The position numbers and the translations under genes are program-made. The notes under the pieces were generated by a model. It ran no database searches, was not told the DNA's origin, and worked only from the letters and a program-made list of their open reading frames with translations. This document shows, piece after piece, positions 8,584 through 17,558 of a stretch of 64,000 nucleotides of DNA. This DNA is from Saccharospirillum mangrovi (GTDB lineage Bacteria; Pseudomonadota; Gammaproteobacteria; Pseudomonadales; Natronospirillaceae). The first letter of the stretch is position 1. Each line of letters starts with the position of its first letter. The stretch spans positions 3,594,001 through 3,658,000 of the forward strand of contig NZ_CP031415.1 of NCBI RefSeq assembly GCF_003367315.1, read 5' to 3'.

Positions 8584-10671
8584 TCAATCTGCAACCACCC
8601 AGGGTTCCAATTCCTGCCAATTCCACCCATCGGATGACCGCCAAAAGGTCTTGCCGATCACCCAGAATTGATTATCGAACCTCAACGCCTGATGTCCTTC
8701 GATTGTTTTATCTTTGAACGCAGAATCACTATCACTAGGGTTTGTACTTACCCAATGTTTGCCATCCAGAGTTGACCAAACTCGGCTGATAAAAAAACTG
8801 TGCCCTCCGATAAACCAAAGTCGCTCACCGGTTGCTTCTAGAGTTATTACCGTTTCACTGCCAAATAGCTCCCAAATACTGAAAGGTACTTCTACTTGGC
8901 CGGGATCCATCGAACCGTTGCCGTTTGGCGATTGAATAAAGTAGGTTGCTAATTTATCTACCGGTTGCCGGTGCCATTGGCGGCCATCATTCGATGTCCA
9001 TACATCATCGTATTGATGAGACAGGTAACGATCACGAGTGCGTATACCGTCTGGACCTTCGCCACCGATCACCCACAGCAGACCGTTAAAGGCGATCGCT
9101 TGGTGATTTGCCCGCGCCGGAAAAATTGTTCCCGATGCCACCCCCATTAACCGGCCCACCCGATGGATTATTGACGACAGGAAACTACGATCACCTGTCG
9201 TTTCCTGTATCCAATCAGTGCCGTTAACAGACGACCAGACATCATTTAACGACTCATCCGCTCCCCGACCGCCAATCACCCAAAGCCGCTGATCAAACAC
9301 CACCAACTCGTGGTTCAAACGCGCACTGAAAGGAGCATGTTCCAGGACCTGCTGCCAATGAATGCCATCCTGACTGGTCCAAACATCGTTATAAACACCG
9401 TCTCTGCCACCACCCACCAGCCATAGCCTTTGATTGAACAAGGCTATCCTGTGACCACATCGAGGTGAGAAATCGGCATGGCTTCGATGCCGTTGCCAGC
9501 GCAGACCATCGGTAGAGGACCAGATGTCGTTCTCGCACTCGTATTCATCATTAAGCCCACCCACAACCCAAATGCGATCGGCAAAGGCAAAAGCCTGATG
9601 GTCGGCTCGCCCTTTAAAGTCGGTACCGATCATATGAGATTGCCAATCTGTGCCATGAGTCCACGACCAGATGTCATTCAATGTCCGGCCCGCGGCATCT
9701 TCACCACCAACGACCCAGAGCCGATCATTAAAGTCGACCACGCCATAGCCCGCTCGTCGCGAGTAATCAATCTCTCCTGGCTGCTCCTGCCAATGAATTC
9801 CATCGTTGGACAACCACAGGTTCCTTCGATAACCATTGAAGTATTCACCGCCCGATAGCCACAGTTGTTCACCACGACCATCGTTGCTGACGACAATTTG
9901 GTGGCCCCGACGCTCCGTGAAACCGGGCCGGTCAGTTTCCAATGTCCACATCTTTCCATTAACTGAGGACCAAACGTCGTTGTTGTACTCCTGGTCGGCA
10001 GTCCAGCCTCCAATCACCCATAACCGATCCTGAAAAGCGATGGCCTGGTGTTCTTTTCGACCGGAAAACGAATAAGCGGAATCCGGTGGCAATACTTCCT
10101 CCCACTGGCGGCCGTCAAACGACCAGACATCGTTGTAAAACCTATTTGTCTGGCTAGCATGCCCACCAATTAGCCAAAGCCGTTCTTCGCCTTTTGGTGT
10201 GACAGAGACCACTACTTGACTGTGTTCCCGGCCATTAAAACTTGCACCAATGGCCTCTTGGCTTTGCCAAGCCAAACCATCCGCAGACGACCAGACGGAG
10301 CCTTCTAAACCATTAATCAGCCATAGTTGATTTTGAAATACCACAACCTGACTGGTCGTTGTTACTGTGCCTGGGAAGGCATTCGAAACCGATCTCTGCG
10401 TCCAGACATCGCCATCCTGAGATGACCAAACTTCGTCAGTGCCAACATTTCCGCCAAACAGCCAAAGCTGACCCTGGAACGTCACCAACGACATTTTGGT
10501 GCGCCCACGAAATCGTTTGGACTCCACGCCAGAGAAGTACGATCCGTCCGATTGCGGATGTAATGTTCCCAGTTGTTCAGCAGCGGCGACTTCAATGCAA
10601 AAAACGCAGAGTACAAAACAAAAAAGGAGGGGGTGAACGGTATGACGGAAAAGGCGAATTAATTGAGACAT
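8584..10671 (-). CDS. secreted kelch-repeat protein 1 (12 repeats)
   Basis: A 695-residue exported protein of unknown function. Start MSQLIRLFRHTVHPLLF, preceded by GAGGAA, leads into a signal peptide ending near VAAAEQ. The rest is 12 kelch-like repeats of about 50 residues, with pattern F..R..H....F...LW..GG...NDVWSS.DG..W, enough for two six-bladed beta-propellers. An extra stretch after repeat 9 (SSIIHRVGRLMGVASG) is absent from the paralog. Base composition is clearly more AT-rich than its neighbours, suggesting acquisition. Repeats 7-10 are nearly identical to the paralog while repeats 1-6 are diverged. Likely a surface or periplasmic binding protein; no enzyme motif was seen. Confidence 0.85.
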   Translation of the reverse strand: MSQLIRLFRHTVHPLLFCFVLCVFCIEVAAAEQLGTLHPQSDGSYFSGVESKRFRGRTKMSLVTFQGQLWLFGGNVGTDEVWSSQDGDVWTQRSVSNAFPGTVTTTSQVVVFQNQLWLINGLEGSVWSSADGLAWQSQEAIGASFNGREHSQVVVSVTPKGEERLWLIGGHASQTNRFYNDVWSFDGRQWEEVLPPDSAYSFSGRKEHQAIAFQDRLWVIGGWTADQEYNNDVWSSVNGKMWTLETDRPGFTERRGHQIVVSNDGRGEQLWLSGGEYFNGYRRNLWLSNDGIHWQEQPGEIDYSRRAGYGVVDFNDRLWVVGGEDAAGRTLNDIWSWTHGTDWQSHMIGTDFKGRADHQAFAFADRIWVVGGLNDEYECENDIWSSTDGLRWQRHRSHADFSPRCGHRIALFNQRLWLVGGGRDGVYNDVWTSQDGIHWQQVLEHAPFSARLNHELVVFDQRLWVIGGRGADESLNDVWSSVNGTDWIQETTGDRSFLSSIIHRVGRLMGVASGTIFPARANHQAIAFNGLLWVIGGEGPDGIRTRDRYLSHQYDDVWTSNDGRQWHRQPVDKLATYFIQSPNGNGSMDPGQVEVPFSIWELFGSETVITLEATGERLWFIGGHSFFISRVWSTLDGKHWVSTNPSDSDSAFKDKTIEGHQALRFDNQFWVIGKTFWRSSDGWNWQELEPWVVAD

Positions 10672-10687
10672 AGTCAATTCCTCGAAC

Positions 10688-10721
10688 GAGTGACACAGCT
10701 TGTCCAACGGACAGGTCACTC
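10688..10721 (-). repeat. composite inverted repeat in kelch 1 leader
   Basis: Outer arms GAGTGAC/GTCACTC enclose inner arms TGTCC/GGACA, immediately upstream of the ribosome site of kelch gene 1. The same 34-bp structure is kept in front of kelch gene 2 at 13305-13338. It could be an RNA hairpin controlling translation or a protein operator. Confidence 0.6.
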
Positions 10722-10835
10722 CAAACTACTGGCTCACCATTTGAAAAATCGTTTAAAAACAGGACGAAAAGCACAGGCCTCAAATAAAACTGCGGAATGG
10801 TTCTCGAAGCGGGCTGGGTTGTTTTCTTGTCCCAT

Positions 10836-10860
10836 AAAAACCGGCAGGAGGCCGGTTTTT
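10836..10860 (-). terminator. duplicated plsC terminator (left copy)
   Basis: The stem CCGGC/GCCGG is flanked by A5 and T5, making a bidirectional intrinsic terminator. It is the copy of the plsC terminator at 13454-13481. Here it has lost its gene and sits upstream of kelch gene 1, where it may still insulate that gene from upstream transcription. Confidence 0.7.
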
Positions 10861-10869
10861 AAGAACTGA

Positions 10870-10912
10870 GCACGGTCGATGGCGATGGGACGCAGCAGCG
10901 AAAATGTCCAAC
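10870..10912 (-). pseudogene. 43-bp relic of plsC
   Basis: These bases match 13890-13932 inside intact plsC with one mismatch. It is the left-over end of the plsC part of the left duplication unit, joined at its right end directly to the dsbA relic and at its left end to sequence equivalent to 13490. It is non-functional but marks the duplication and deletion junctions. Confidence 0.9.
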
Positions 10913-11202
10913 TGTATCCGGAACACTACGAAACCTTCCACCGCAGCCTGCTGGAGCGTCGCTCGGGTCTGCAAAAAGACGACGATGTCTGGGACGCCAT
11001 TGAAGAACTGGACGGCGTCGACACCGCTGCCATTCGTGCCGAAAGCCAGGCCGACTGGGTACAACAAACCCTTGCCAGCAACTACCAACTGGCACGCCAA
11101 CTGAACATCAGCGGCACCCCAACCTTTGTGATCGGCGACAACATGCTGCGCGGTGCGTATCCGCAAGCGGATATTCAAGCGGCGATTGACGAAGCGAGCT
11201 GA
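10912..11202 (+). pseudogene. 3' relic of the DsbA-like gene
   Basis: This is a copy of bases 8203-8493, the last 96 codons of the DsbA-like gene including the cis-proline motif SGTPTFVIG, but without the CGYC active site or signal peptide. Four differences are seen in 291 bp, all silent (GAA/GAG, ATC/ATT, CGC/CGT, CTC/CTT). It is fused in frame to an upstream ATG at 10879 within the antisense plsC scrap, giving a possible 107-residue reading frame. No promoter or ribosome site supports expression, so it is called a pseudogene. Confidence 0.85.
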
Positions 11203-11215
11203 GCTTTAAGTAACC

Positions 11216-11239
11216 AAAAAAAGGGCCGTTAAGGCCCTT
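11216..11239 (-). terminator. intrinsic terminator after kelch gene 2
   Basis: The stem AAGGGCC/GGCCCTT is followed by seven U residues on the minus strand, 54 bp past the stop of kelch gene 2. It is the duplicate of 8507-8529 with one additional A. Confidence 0.8.
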
Positions 11240-11293
11240 CATAGTTGGAAGTAAATAGAAAGCGATTATCGGAAAGCTCATAAAAAACAAACG

Positions 11294-13288
11294 TCAATCT
11301 GCAACCACCCAGGCCTCTAATTTCTGCCAGCTTCTTCCATCGGATGAATTCCAAATATATCCATTAAAAAACTCACCATCCGTTCCACCAATGACCCAGA
11401 GTTTGTTATCAAACACCAACACCTGATGACCCTCAATTGCTGTGTCGTTGAACCTTGAATCAACAGGATTTCTATTTACCCAATGTTCGCCGTCTAGGGT
11501 TGACCAGCCTTGGTTGCCATAGTGCCCTCCTATTAACCAGAGTCGCTCGCCGGCTGTTTCATTGGTTACCACCACTTCACTGCCAAATTGGGTCCAAATA
11601 CTGAAAGGTACTTCTCCTCGGCCAAGTTCCATTGAACCGGCTTCGTTTGGTGATTGAGTCAAGTGGGTTGCTAATTTATCTACCGGTTGCCGGTGCCATT
11701 GACGGCCATCGTTCGATGCCCATACATCATCGTATATATGAGACTGGTGACGATCACGCAGGCGTGTACCGTCAGGACCTTCGCCACCGATTACCCAGAG
11801 CAGACCGTTAAAGGCAATAGCTTGGTGTCTTGCCCGCGCCGGGAAACTACTATCACCTGTCGTTTCCTGTATCCAATCAGTGCCGTTAACAGACGACCAG
11901 ACATCGTTCAACGACTCATCCACCCCCCGACCGCCAATCACCCAAAGCCGCTGATCAAACACCACCAACTCGTGATCCTTTCGCGCAAAGAAAGGAGCAT
12001 GTTCCACTACCTGCTGCCAATGAATGCCATCCTGACTGCTCCAAACATCGTTATAAACACCGTCTCTTCTGCCACCACCCACCAGCCATAGCCTTTGATT
12101 GAACAAGGCTATCCTGTGACCACATCGAGGTGAGAAATCGGCATGGCTTCGATGCCGTTGCCAGCGCAGACCATCGGTGGAGGACCAGATGTCGTTCTCG
12201 CACTCGTATTCATCATTAAGCCCACCCACAACCCAAATGCGATCGGCAAAGGCAAAAGCCTGATGGTCGGCTCGCCCTTTAAAGTCGGTACCGATCACAT
12301 GAGATTGCCAATCTGTGCCATTTCGTGAGGACCAAACATCGTCGAAATACTCGAGCAAATCATCACCACCCACTACCCAAAGTTGTGAGTCAAAAACGGC
12401 AACCGCGTGCCCAGTTCGGAATGGATATTGGGTTTCTGCCTGACGCAGCACCCAGTGGGTTCCATCGTGTGAAGACCAGACGTCTTTCAGACCGCCGTCA
12501 CCGATTCCGCCAATCAGCCACAGTTGTTCGCCGCTGCCATCGTTAAATACGACAACTTGATGTTCTCTTCGAACTGAAAACTCGGCATGGGCCGTTTCGA
12601 GTCGCCATTCTTTACCATCAATTGAAGACCAAACATCGTTGTTAAAAACACCATCTTCAGTCCATCCGCCGATCACCCAAAGCCGCCCCAAAAAGAAAGC
12701 GACTTGATGATCTCGGCGGCCGGTATAAGAATGGGCGGAATCTGATGGAACAACTTCCTCCCATTGGCTGCCATCGAACGCCCAGACATCGTTGAAAAAC
12801 TTATGTGGAAAATTAGCCCCCCCAATCAGCCAAAGTCGTTCATCGCCTTCAGAGCTGATAGAGACGACTAATCTACTTGATCCTCGACCGACAAAGCCGG
12901 GGCCAATAGCACCTTGGCTTTGCCATTCCAAGCCATCCTTTGACGACCAGACGGAACCTCCAAAACCATTAACCAGCCAAAGCTGATTTTGAAAAACCAC
13001 AGCCTTATGGCCCGGAGCCTCTATCTGAATCTGAGTCCAGATATCGCCATCCGGTGATGACCAAATTTCATTGGCACTGTCGGTGCCACTATCGTCTGTA
13101 CCACCAAACAACCAAAGCTGATCTTGAAACGCTACTAGAGAAGCATACGCCCGTCCGGAAAACCGCTCGGGCCTTTCTGCTGAAAAGCTTGGTTCCTCAG
13201 CAAAGGCAGTAGAGCAAAAGAAACTGAGTGCAAAACAAAAAAAGCACGGGTAAACGGCAACGCGGAAAAGGCAAAGTAATTGAGACAT
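11294..13288 (-). CDS. secreted kelch-repeat protein 2 (12 repeats)
   Basis: A 664-residue paralog of the protein at 8584-10671. It has a signal peptide from MSQLLCLFRVAVYPCFF to about STAFAEE, then 12 kelch-like repeats with the same F..R..H and NDVWSS.DG..W pattern, ending in the shared AWVVAD. Repeats 7-8 are essentially identical to the paralog (GTDFKGRADHQAFAFAD and following), and repeats 9-10 are close. Repeats 1-6 and 11-12 differ strongly with changed loop lengths. Start at 13288 is set by GAGGAATCGACT ahead of the ATG. AT-richer than flanking genes. Function unknown; a ligand- or surface-binding role is inference. Confidence 0.85.
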   Translation of the reverse strand: MSQLLCLFRVAVYPCFFCFALSFFCSTAFAEEPSFSAERPERFSGRAYASLVAFQDQLWLFGGTDDSGTDSANEIWSSPDGDIWTQIQIEAPGHKAVVFQNQLWLVNGFGGSVWSSKDGLEWQSQGAIGPGFVGRGSSRLVVSISSEGDERLWLIGGANFPHKFFNDVWAFDGSQWEEVVPSDSAHSYTGRRDHQVAFFLGRLWVIGGWTEDGVFNNDVWSSIDGKEWRLETAHAEFSVRREHQVVVFNDGSGEQLWLIGGIGDGGLKDVWSSHDGTHWVLRQAETQYPFRTGHAVAVFDSQLWVVGGDDLLEYFDDVWSSRNGTDWQSHVIGTDFKGRADHQAFAFADRIWVVGGLNDEYECENDIWSSTDGLRWQRHRSHADFSPRCGHRIALFNQRLWLVGGGRRDGVYNDVWSSQDGIHWQQVVEHAPFFARKDHELVVFDQRLWVIGGRGVDESLNDVWSSVNGTDWIQETTGDSSFPARARHQAIAFNGLLWVIGGEGPDGTRLRDRHQSHIYDDVWASNDGRQWHRQPVDKLATHLTQSPNEAGSMELGRGEVPFSIWTQFGSEVVVTNETAGERLWLIGGHYGNQGWSTLDGEHWVNRNPVDSRFNDTAIEGHQVLVFDNKLWVIGGTDGEFFNGYIWNSSDGRSWQKLEAWVVAD

Positions 13289-13304
13289 AGTCGATTCCTC
13301 GAAC

Positions 13305-13338
13305 GAGTGACACAGCTTGTCCAACGGACAGGTCACTC
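13305..13338 (-). repeat. composite inverted repeat in kelch 2 leader
   Basis: Copy of the element at 10688-10721: GAGTGAC/GTCACTC around TGTCC/GGACA. Both inverted-repeat arms are intact in both copies. Confidence 0.6.
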
Positions 13339-13453
13339 CAAACTACTGGCTCACCATTTGAGAAATCGTTTAAAAACAGAACGAAAAGCACAGGCTTCAA
13401 ATAAAACTGTGGAATGGTTCTCGAAGCGGGCTGGGGTTGTTTTCTTGTCCCAT

Positions 13454-13481
13454 AAAAAAACCGGCAGGACGCCGGTTTTTT
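13454..13481 (-). terminator. intrinsic terminator of plsC
   Basis: The stem CCGGC/GCCGG with loop AGGAC is flanked by A7 and T6. It lies 24 bp past the plsC stop and has U-runs on either strand. Confidence 0.85.
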
Positions 13482-13504
13482 AAGAACTGAAATGCTCGCG
13501 ACGG

Positions 13505-14269
13505 TTAAACAACCGCCGCTGATTCATCAGACTGCACCGGCGCCGTTTCGCCGTGAATCCGCGCCAGACCTTCACCGATTAAACGCTCGGCTTCTTTCAT
13601 GACATCGACGGCGGTCCGGTCACCAACCGATATCGGCGGATGAATGATTACATCAATAGTGCCTGGCAATTTTACGAAGCGTTTGTTCAACCAATAATCG
13701 CCGGAATTATGAGTCACGGGAATGATGGGAACATCAGCGGCCTTAGCTAAGACAGCACCGCCGCGCTGGAAAGGCCGCAGGGCATGTGGTTCCGCACGCG
13801 TGCCTTCGGGGAAGATCAGCACAAAGACGCCATCGCGCAGCTTGGGCACGCCCTGCTCCATGATTTGCGTCATCGATCCTTTGCGGTCGGCACGGTCGAT
13901 GGCGATGGGGCGCAGCAGCGAAAATGTCCAACCAAAAAACGGAATGCGCAGCAGGCTTTTCTTAACCACCTGAGTTTGTGGCCGGAACAAGCGCTGCAAG
14001 AAAAACGTTTCCCAGGCACTTTGATGATTCGACACGACTACGCCAGCCGTACCATCGAGGTGTTCCAAGCCGGTCACTCGATAATTAATACCGAGAATCC
14101 AACGGGTGCCCCAAACGGCAACCTTGGCCCAGGTGCCAATCACAAAGTGATAGCGCAGCCGGTACGGCAACAGGAAGGCAAAAAAGCCACAGAAACTGGC
14201 CCAGGCGATGGTGAAAGGACCATAAAAGAATGCATAGAAAACAAAAGTTCGCAGATAAGCCAGCCACAT
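13505..14269 (-). CDS. plsC: 1-acyl-sn-glycerol-3-phosphate acyltransferase
   Basis: Acylates lysophosphatidic acid to phosphatidic acid in phospholipid synthesis; inner-membrane associated. The 254-residue protein has N-terminal hydrophobic segments (FVFYAFFYGPFTIAWASF), the catalytic block NHQSAWE (an H-x4-E form of the usual H-x4-D) and the phosphate-binding motif FPEGTRA. The internal segment at 13890-13932 was the end point of the kelch-region duplication, but this copy is intact. It lies 146 bp past the end of glyS on the same strand. Confidence 0.9.
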   Translation of the reverse strand: MWLAYLRTFVFYAFFYGPFTIAWASFCGFFAFLLPYRLRYHFVIGTWAKVAVWGTRWILGINYRVTGLEHLDGTAGVVVSNHQSAWETFFLQRLFRPQTQVVKKSLLRIPFFGWTFSLLRPIAIDRADRKGSMTQIMEQGVPKLRDGVFVLIFPEGTRAEPHALRPFQRGGAVLAKAADVPIIPVTHNSGDYWLNKRFVKLPGTIDVIIHPPISVGDRTAVDVMKEAERLIGEGLARIHGETAPVQSDESAAVV

Positions 14270-14374
14270 AGCGCCGGTTCTCGCCCATATTCGACACGAA
14301 TACGCAGTTTAACGGCAATTTGCCAAACTACGGTGTCGAAAAAGTGAATTGATCCTTTCCCGAGCGGAAAGAAG

Positions 14375-14396
14375 TGCGCCGCCCGTAGGCGGCGCA
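14375..14396 (-). terminator. probable terminator after glyS
   Basis: A 9-bp stem TGCGCCGCC/GGCGGCGCA with a 4-base loop starts about 20 bp after the glyS stop. On the minus strand it is followed only by a weak pyrimidine tract (CTTCTTTCC), so termination may be partial. Confidence 0.5.
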
Positions 14397-14415
14397 TTCA
14401 AAGTTAGAGCGGCCG

Positions 14416-16485
14416 TTATTGTTGCAGCAGCGAAATGTCGGCCACTTGCAGGAACAAGTGCCGCAGCCGCGCCAGCACCGCCAGGCGATTGGCGCGCACG
14501 GCGGCGTCTTCGGCCATGACCATCACGCCATCGAAATAGGCGTCAACGCTGTCGCGCAATCCGGCCAGGCGTTGCAGTGCGCCTTGGTAATCGCTGGTCG
14601 CCAGCAATGGCGATACATCCGCTTCGGCCGACTGAATGGCATTCCACAACTGGCCTTCCGGCGCTTCGCTGAACAAGCCGGCATCCACATTAGCCGCCAC
14701 TTCATCGCCGGCTTTGCTGAGCAAATTGGAGACGCGTTTGTTGGCGGCGGCCAGGGCTTCGGCCTGATCAAGCACCGAGAAATTGGCGACGGCTTTAACG
14801 CGGCGGTCGATGTCCAGCGGGCGGCTCAGTTCCAGCGCGCGCACGGCCTGGAATACATCGGCACGAATGCCGGCGTCGTTGTACCAGGCGCTGAAACGAT
14901 CGAGCGCGTAGCTGACCACTTGCTCGACCACGGTGGCACGTTCGGGCAGATCGGCGTGTTGATCGGCGGCGAAAGTGACCAGATCGCGCAGGTCCAAATC
15001 CAGCTCACGTTCGACCAGAATGCGCAGCACACCCAGGGCGGCGCGGCGCAGTGCGAACGGGTCTTTGGTGCCGGTCGGCGGCTGACCGATGCCGAACAGG
15101 CCGGCCAGGTTGTCGAGACGATCGGCCAAAGCGACCGCCATACCGGCGCGGGTAACCGGCAGGTCGTCACCGGCACCAGCCGGGCGATATTGCTCGGCGA
15201 TGGCCTGGGCCACTTGCGCGTCTTCGCCATCGTTCAGCGCGTAGTAGTAACCGGCGATGCCCTGCATATCGTCGAACTCGAACACCATGTCGGTGACCAG
15301 ATCGGCCTTCGCCAGCCAGGCGGCGCGTTCGGCCTGGTTTACGTCGTCACCCAAACGGCGGGCAATCTCGGCGGCGGTGGCTTTAAGGCGTTCGGCCTTG
15401 CCGTAAAGCGTGCCCAATTGCTGTTGGAAGGTGACGGCTTTGAGTTTTTCGACGCGGTCGGCCAGCGGTGTTTTGCGGTCGGTTTCCCAGAAGAAGGCCG
15501 CATCGGCCAGGCGCGGACGAATGACTTTTTCGTTACCGGCAATCACCTGACTCGGGTCGCGGCTTTCCAGGTTGGCGATGAAGACGAAGCTCGGTGCCAG
15601 TTCGCCCTGGGCGTTTTGCGTCGGGAAATATTTCTGGTGTTCCTGCATGGAAGACACCAGCGCTTCGGACGGCACTTCCAGAAAACGGTCTTCAAAACGG
15701 CCGAGCAAGGCGACCGGCCATTCGTTCAGCGAGGTCACTTCGTCGAGCAGATCGTCGTCGATCACCACCTGCACACCGGCGTCGCTGGCGACCTGTTCGG
15801 CATCGCGGCGAATGCGTTCGCGGCGTTCGTTGAAGTCGGCCAATACATAGGCTTTTTTCAGCGCTTCGGCGTAGTCGCTTGGCTGATTCAGCGTAATGGC
15901 TTCCGGCGCGTGGAAACGGTGGCCGCGGCTCTCATTGCCGGATTCGACGCCATAGACTTCCGCGGGCACGACTTGATCGCCCAGCAACATCACCAGCCAT
16001 TGCACCGGGCGGACGAATTCAATGCGGCTGCTGCCCCAACGCATGCGCTTGGGAATCGGCAGCGCGTCCAAGGTTTGTTGCACCAGTTCCGGCAGCAATT
16101 CCAAGGTCGCCTTGCCCGGTTCGACGCCGCGATAGACCAGCCACTCGCCTTTGTCGGTCGCCATTCGTTCCAGTTGATCGACGCTGACGCCGTTGGAACC
16201 GGCAAAGCCTTCAGCGGCCTTGGTCGGCTTGCCGTCGGCATCGAAGGCGGCTTTCACGGCTGGGCCGCGACGTTCAAAGGCTTCGTCCGGTTGCGCCAGT
16301 TGCAAATCTTTGACCCACAACGCCAGGCGACGCGGCGCGCCATAGCGGTGGCTGTCGCCGTGGCTCAGACCGGCCGCTTCCAGGCGTTGCAACAGGCCAT
16401 CGGCAAAGGCGTCCTGCAAAGATTTCAGCGCCTTGGGGGGCAGCTCTTCGGTGCCCAGTTCGATCAGAAAATCAGCCTGTGTCAT
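14416..16485 (-). CDS. glyS: glycyl-tRNA synthetase beta subunit
   Basis: Beta subunit of the bacterial alpha2-beta2 glycyl-tRNA synthetase, responsible for tRNA recognition. The 689-residue length matches the family. The opening [20 protein letters not shown] is diagnostic. Later family segments include [20 protein letters not shown] and [20 protein letters not shown], and the C-terminal region resembles the anticodon-binding DALR domain. It overlaps glyQ by 4 bp, giving coupled translation of the two subunits. Confidence 0.97.
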   Translation of the reverse strand: MTQADFLIELGTEELPPKALKSLQDAFADGLLQRLEAAGLSHGDSHRYGAPRRLALWVKDLQLAQPDEAFERRGPAVKAAFDADGKPTKAAEGFAGSNGVSVDQLERMATDKGEWLVYRGVEPGKATLELLPELVQQTLDALPIPKRMRWGSSRIEFVRPVQWLVMLLGDQVVPAEVYGVESGNESRGHRFHAPEAITLNQPSDYAEALKKAYVLADFNERRERIRRDAEQVASDAGVQVVIDDDLLDEVTSLNEWPVALLGRFEDRFLEVPSEALVSSMQEHQKYFPTQNAQGELAPSFVFIANLESRDPSQVIAGNEKVIRPRLADAAFFWETDRKTPLADRVEKLKAVTFQQQLGTLYGKAERLKATAAEIARRLGDDVNQAERAAWLAKADLVTDMVFEFDDMQGIAGYYYALNDGEDAQVAQAIAEQYRPAGAGDDLPVTRAGMAVALADRLDNLAGLFGIGQPPTGTKDPFALRRAALGVLRILVERELDLDLRDLVTFAADQHADLPERATVVEQVVSYALDRFSAWYNDAGIRADVFQAVRALELSRPLDIDRRVKAVANFSVLDQAEALAAANKRVSNLLSKAGDEVAANVDAGLFSEAPEGQLWNAIQSAEADVSPLLATSDYQGALQRLAGLRDSVDAYFDGVMVMAEDAAVRANRLAVLARLRHLFLQVADISLLQQ

Positions 16486-17447
16486 GCGTCTTGATCCTTG
16501 CTGTCGGCGTCGGCGCCGAGAATTTCATCACGCAGCGCCTGCGGCGCCATCGGGAAGCCCAGCGCTTTGCGGGCGTCGTAATAGGATTGCGCCACCGCTC
16601 GCGACAAAGTGCGTACACGCAGGATGTAACGCTGACGTTCGGTCACCGAAATGGCGTGGCGGGCGTCGAGCAAATTGAAGGTGTGGCCGGCTTTGAGAAT
16701 CTGCTCGTAGGCGGGCAACGGCAGATTGGCGTCGATCAGTTTTTTGGCTTCGCCTTCGTGGTATTCAAATTGGCGGAACAGGTTATCGACGTCGGCGTAT
16801 TCAAAGTTGTAGGTCGATTGCTCGACTTCGTTTTGCAGGTAGACATCGCCGTAGGTGACTTCGGTGCCGTCCGGGCCGATGGTCCAGATCAGGTCGTAGA
16901 CGTTATCGACGTCCTGAATGTACATCGCCAAGCGTTCCAGACCGTAGGTCAACTCGCCGGAAATCGGATAACACTCGATGCCGCCCACCTGCTGGAAGTA
17001 GGTGAACTGGGTGACTTCCATACCGTTCAGCCAGATTTCCCAGCCCAAACCCCAGGCACCCAGCGTCGGGTTTTCCCAGTTGTCTTCAACAAAGCGAATG
17101 TCGTGCACCAGCGGGTTGATGCCAATGGCTTTCAGCGATCCCAAGTACAACTCCTGAATGTTGCTTGGGTTCGGCTTCAAAATGACCTGATACTGATAGT
17201 AGTGCTGCAAGCGGTTGGGGTTTTCGCCATAGCGGCCATCGGTTGGCCGGCGCGACGGCTGCACGTAAGCGACGTTCCAGGTTTCCGGGCCGAGCGCACG
17301 CAAAAAGGTCGCTGGGTGACTGGTACCCGCGCCGACTTCCATATCCAGCGGTTGCAGAATGACGCAACCCTGGTCCGCCCAGTATTGCTGGAGCGTCAGG
17401 ATCAGACCTTGGAAGGTCAGGCGATTGTTGGCGGTGGTATCGGTCAC
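16482..17447 (-). CDS. glyQ: glycyl-tRNA synthetase alpha subunit
   Basis: Catalytic alpha subunit that activates glycine. The 321-residue protein has the highly conserved class II synthetase segments [36 protein letters not shown] and [19 protein letters not shown]. First gene of a glyQ-glyS operon with a good promoter upstream. The C-terminus ([13 protein letters not shown]) overlaps the glyS start by 4 bp. Confidence 0.97.
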   Translation of the reverse strand: MTDTTANNRLTFQGLILTLQQYWADQGCVILQPLDMEVGAGTSHPATFLRALGPETWNVAYVQPSRRPTDGRYGENPNRLQHYYQYQVILKPNPSNIQELYLGSLKAIGINPLVHDIRFVEDNWENPTLGAWGLGWEIWLNGMEVTQFTYFQQVGGIECYPISGELTYGLERLAMYIQDVDNVYDLIWTIGPDGTEVTYGDVYLQNEVEQSTYNFEYADVDNLFRQFEYHEGEAKKLIDANLPLPAYEQILKAGHTFNLLDARHAISVTERQRYILRVRTLSRAVAQSYYDARKALGFPMAPQALRDEILGADADSKDQDA

Positions 17448-17505
17448 AGCGGTTGGCCCCGGTGCTGGTTAAAATTCAGTGAGTTGGTCAAAAACAGAGC
17501 GCCGC

Positions 17506-17534
17506 ATTATACATAGGCGGGCACAGTCGGTCAC
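17506..17534 (-). promoter_or_regulatory. sigma-70-type promoter of glyQS
   Basis: On the minus strand a perfect -10 TATAAT (17506-17511) is preceded at 17 bp by GTGACC (17529-17534), which has four matches to the -35 consensus. It lies about 60 bp before the glyQ start. Confidence 0.65.
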
Positions 17535-17558
17535 CGAAGCTAAGGGCAGTACACAGGA

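Larger units (their letters stand above)
8203..10912. repeat. segmental tandem duplication, left copy
   Basis: The left unit runs from inside the DsbA-like gene through kelch gene 1 and its upstream region to a plsC scrap. The right unit is 10912-13932. Non-coding parts and the dsbA segment are almost identical: 4 differences in 291 bp, and the region after the stop differs by one A. Relative to the right copy, about 399 bp of plsC (equivalent to 13491-13889) is missing here. The order dsbA-kelch-plsC, joined plsC to dsbA, identifies a tandem duplication followed by deletion. Confidence 0.9.
10912..13932. repeat. segmental tandem duplication, right copy
   Basis: The right unit starts in the dsbA relic, runs through kelch gene 2 and its leader, and ends at base 13932 inside intact plsC. 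The junction at 10912 shares only one base between the two parents, consistent with illegitimate joining rather than long homology. Confidence 0.9.

Noticed and set aside
14419-16494. 691-codon open frame antisense to glyS
   Set aside because: It mirrors glyS exactly, its translation shows no domain, and long antisense frames are common opposite GC-rich genes with strong codon bias.
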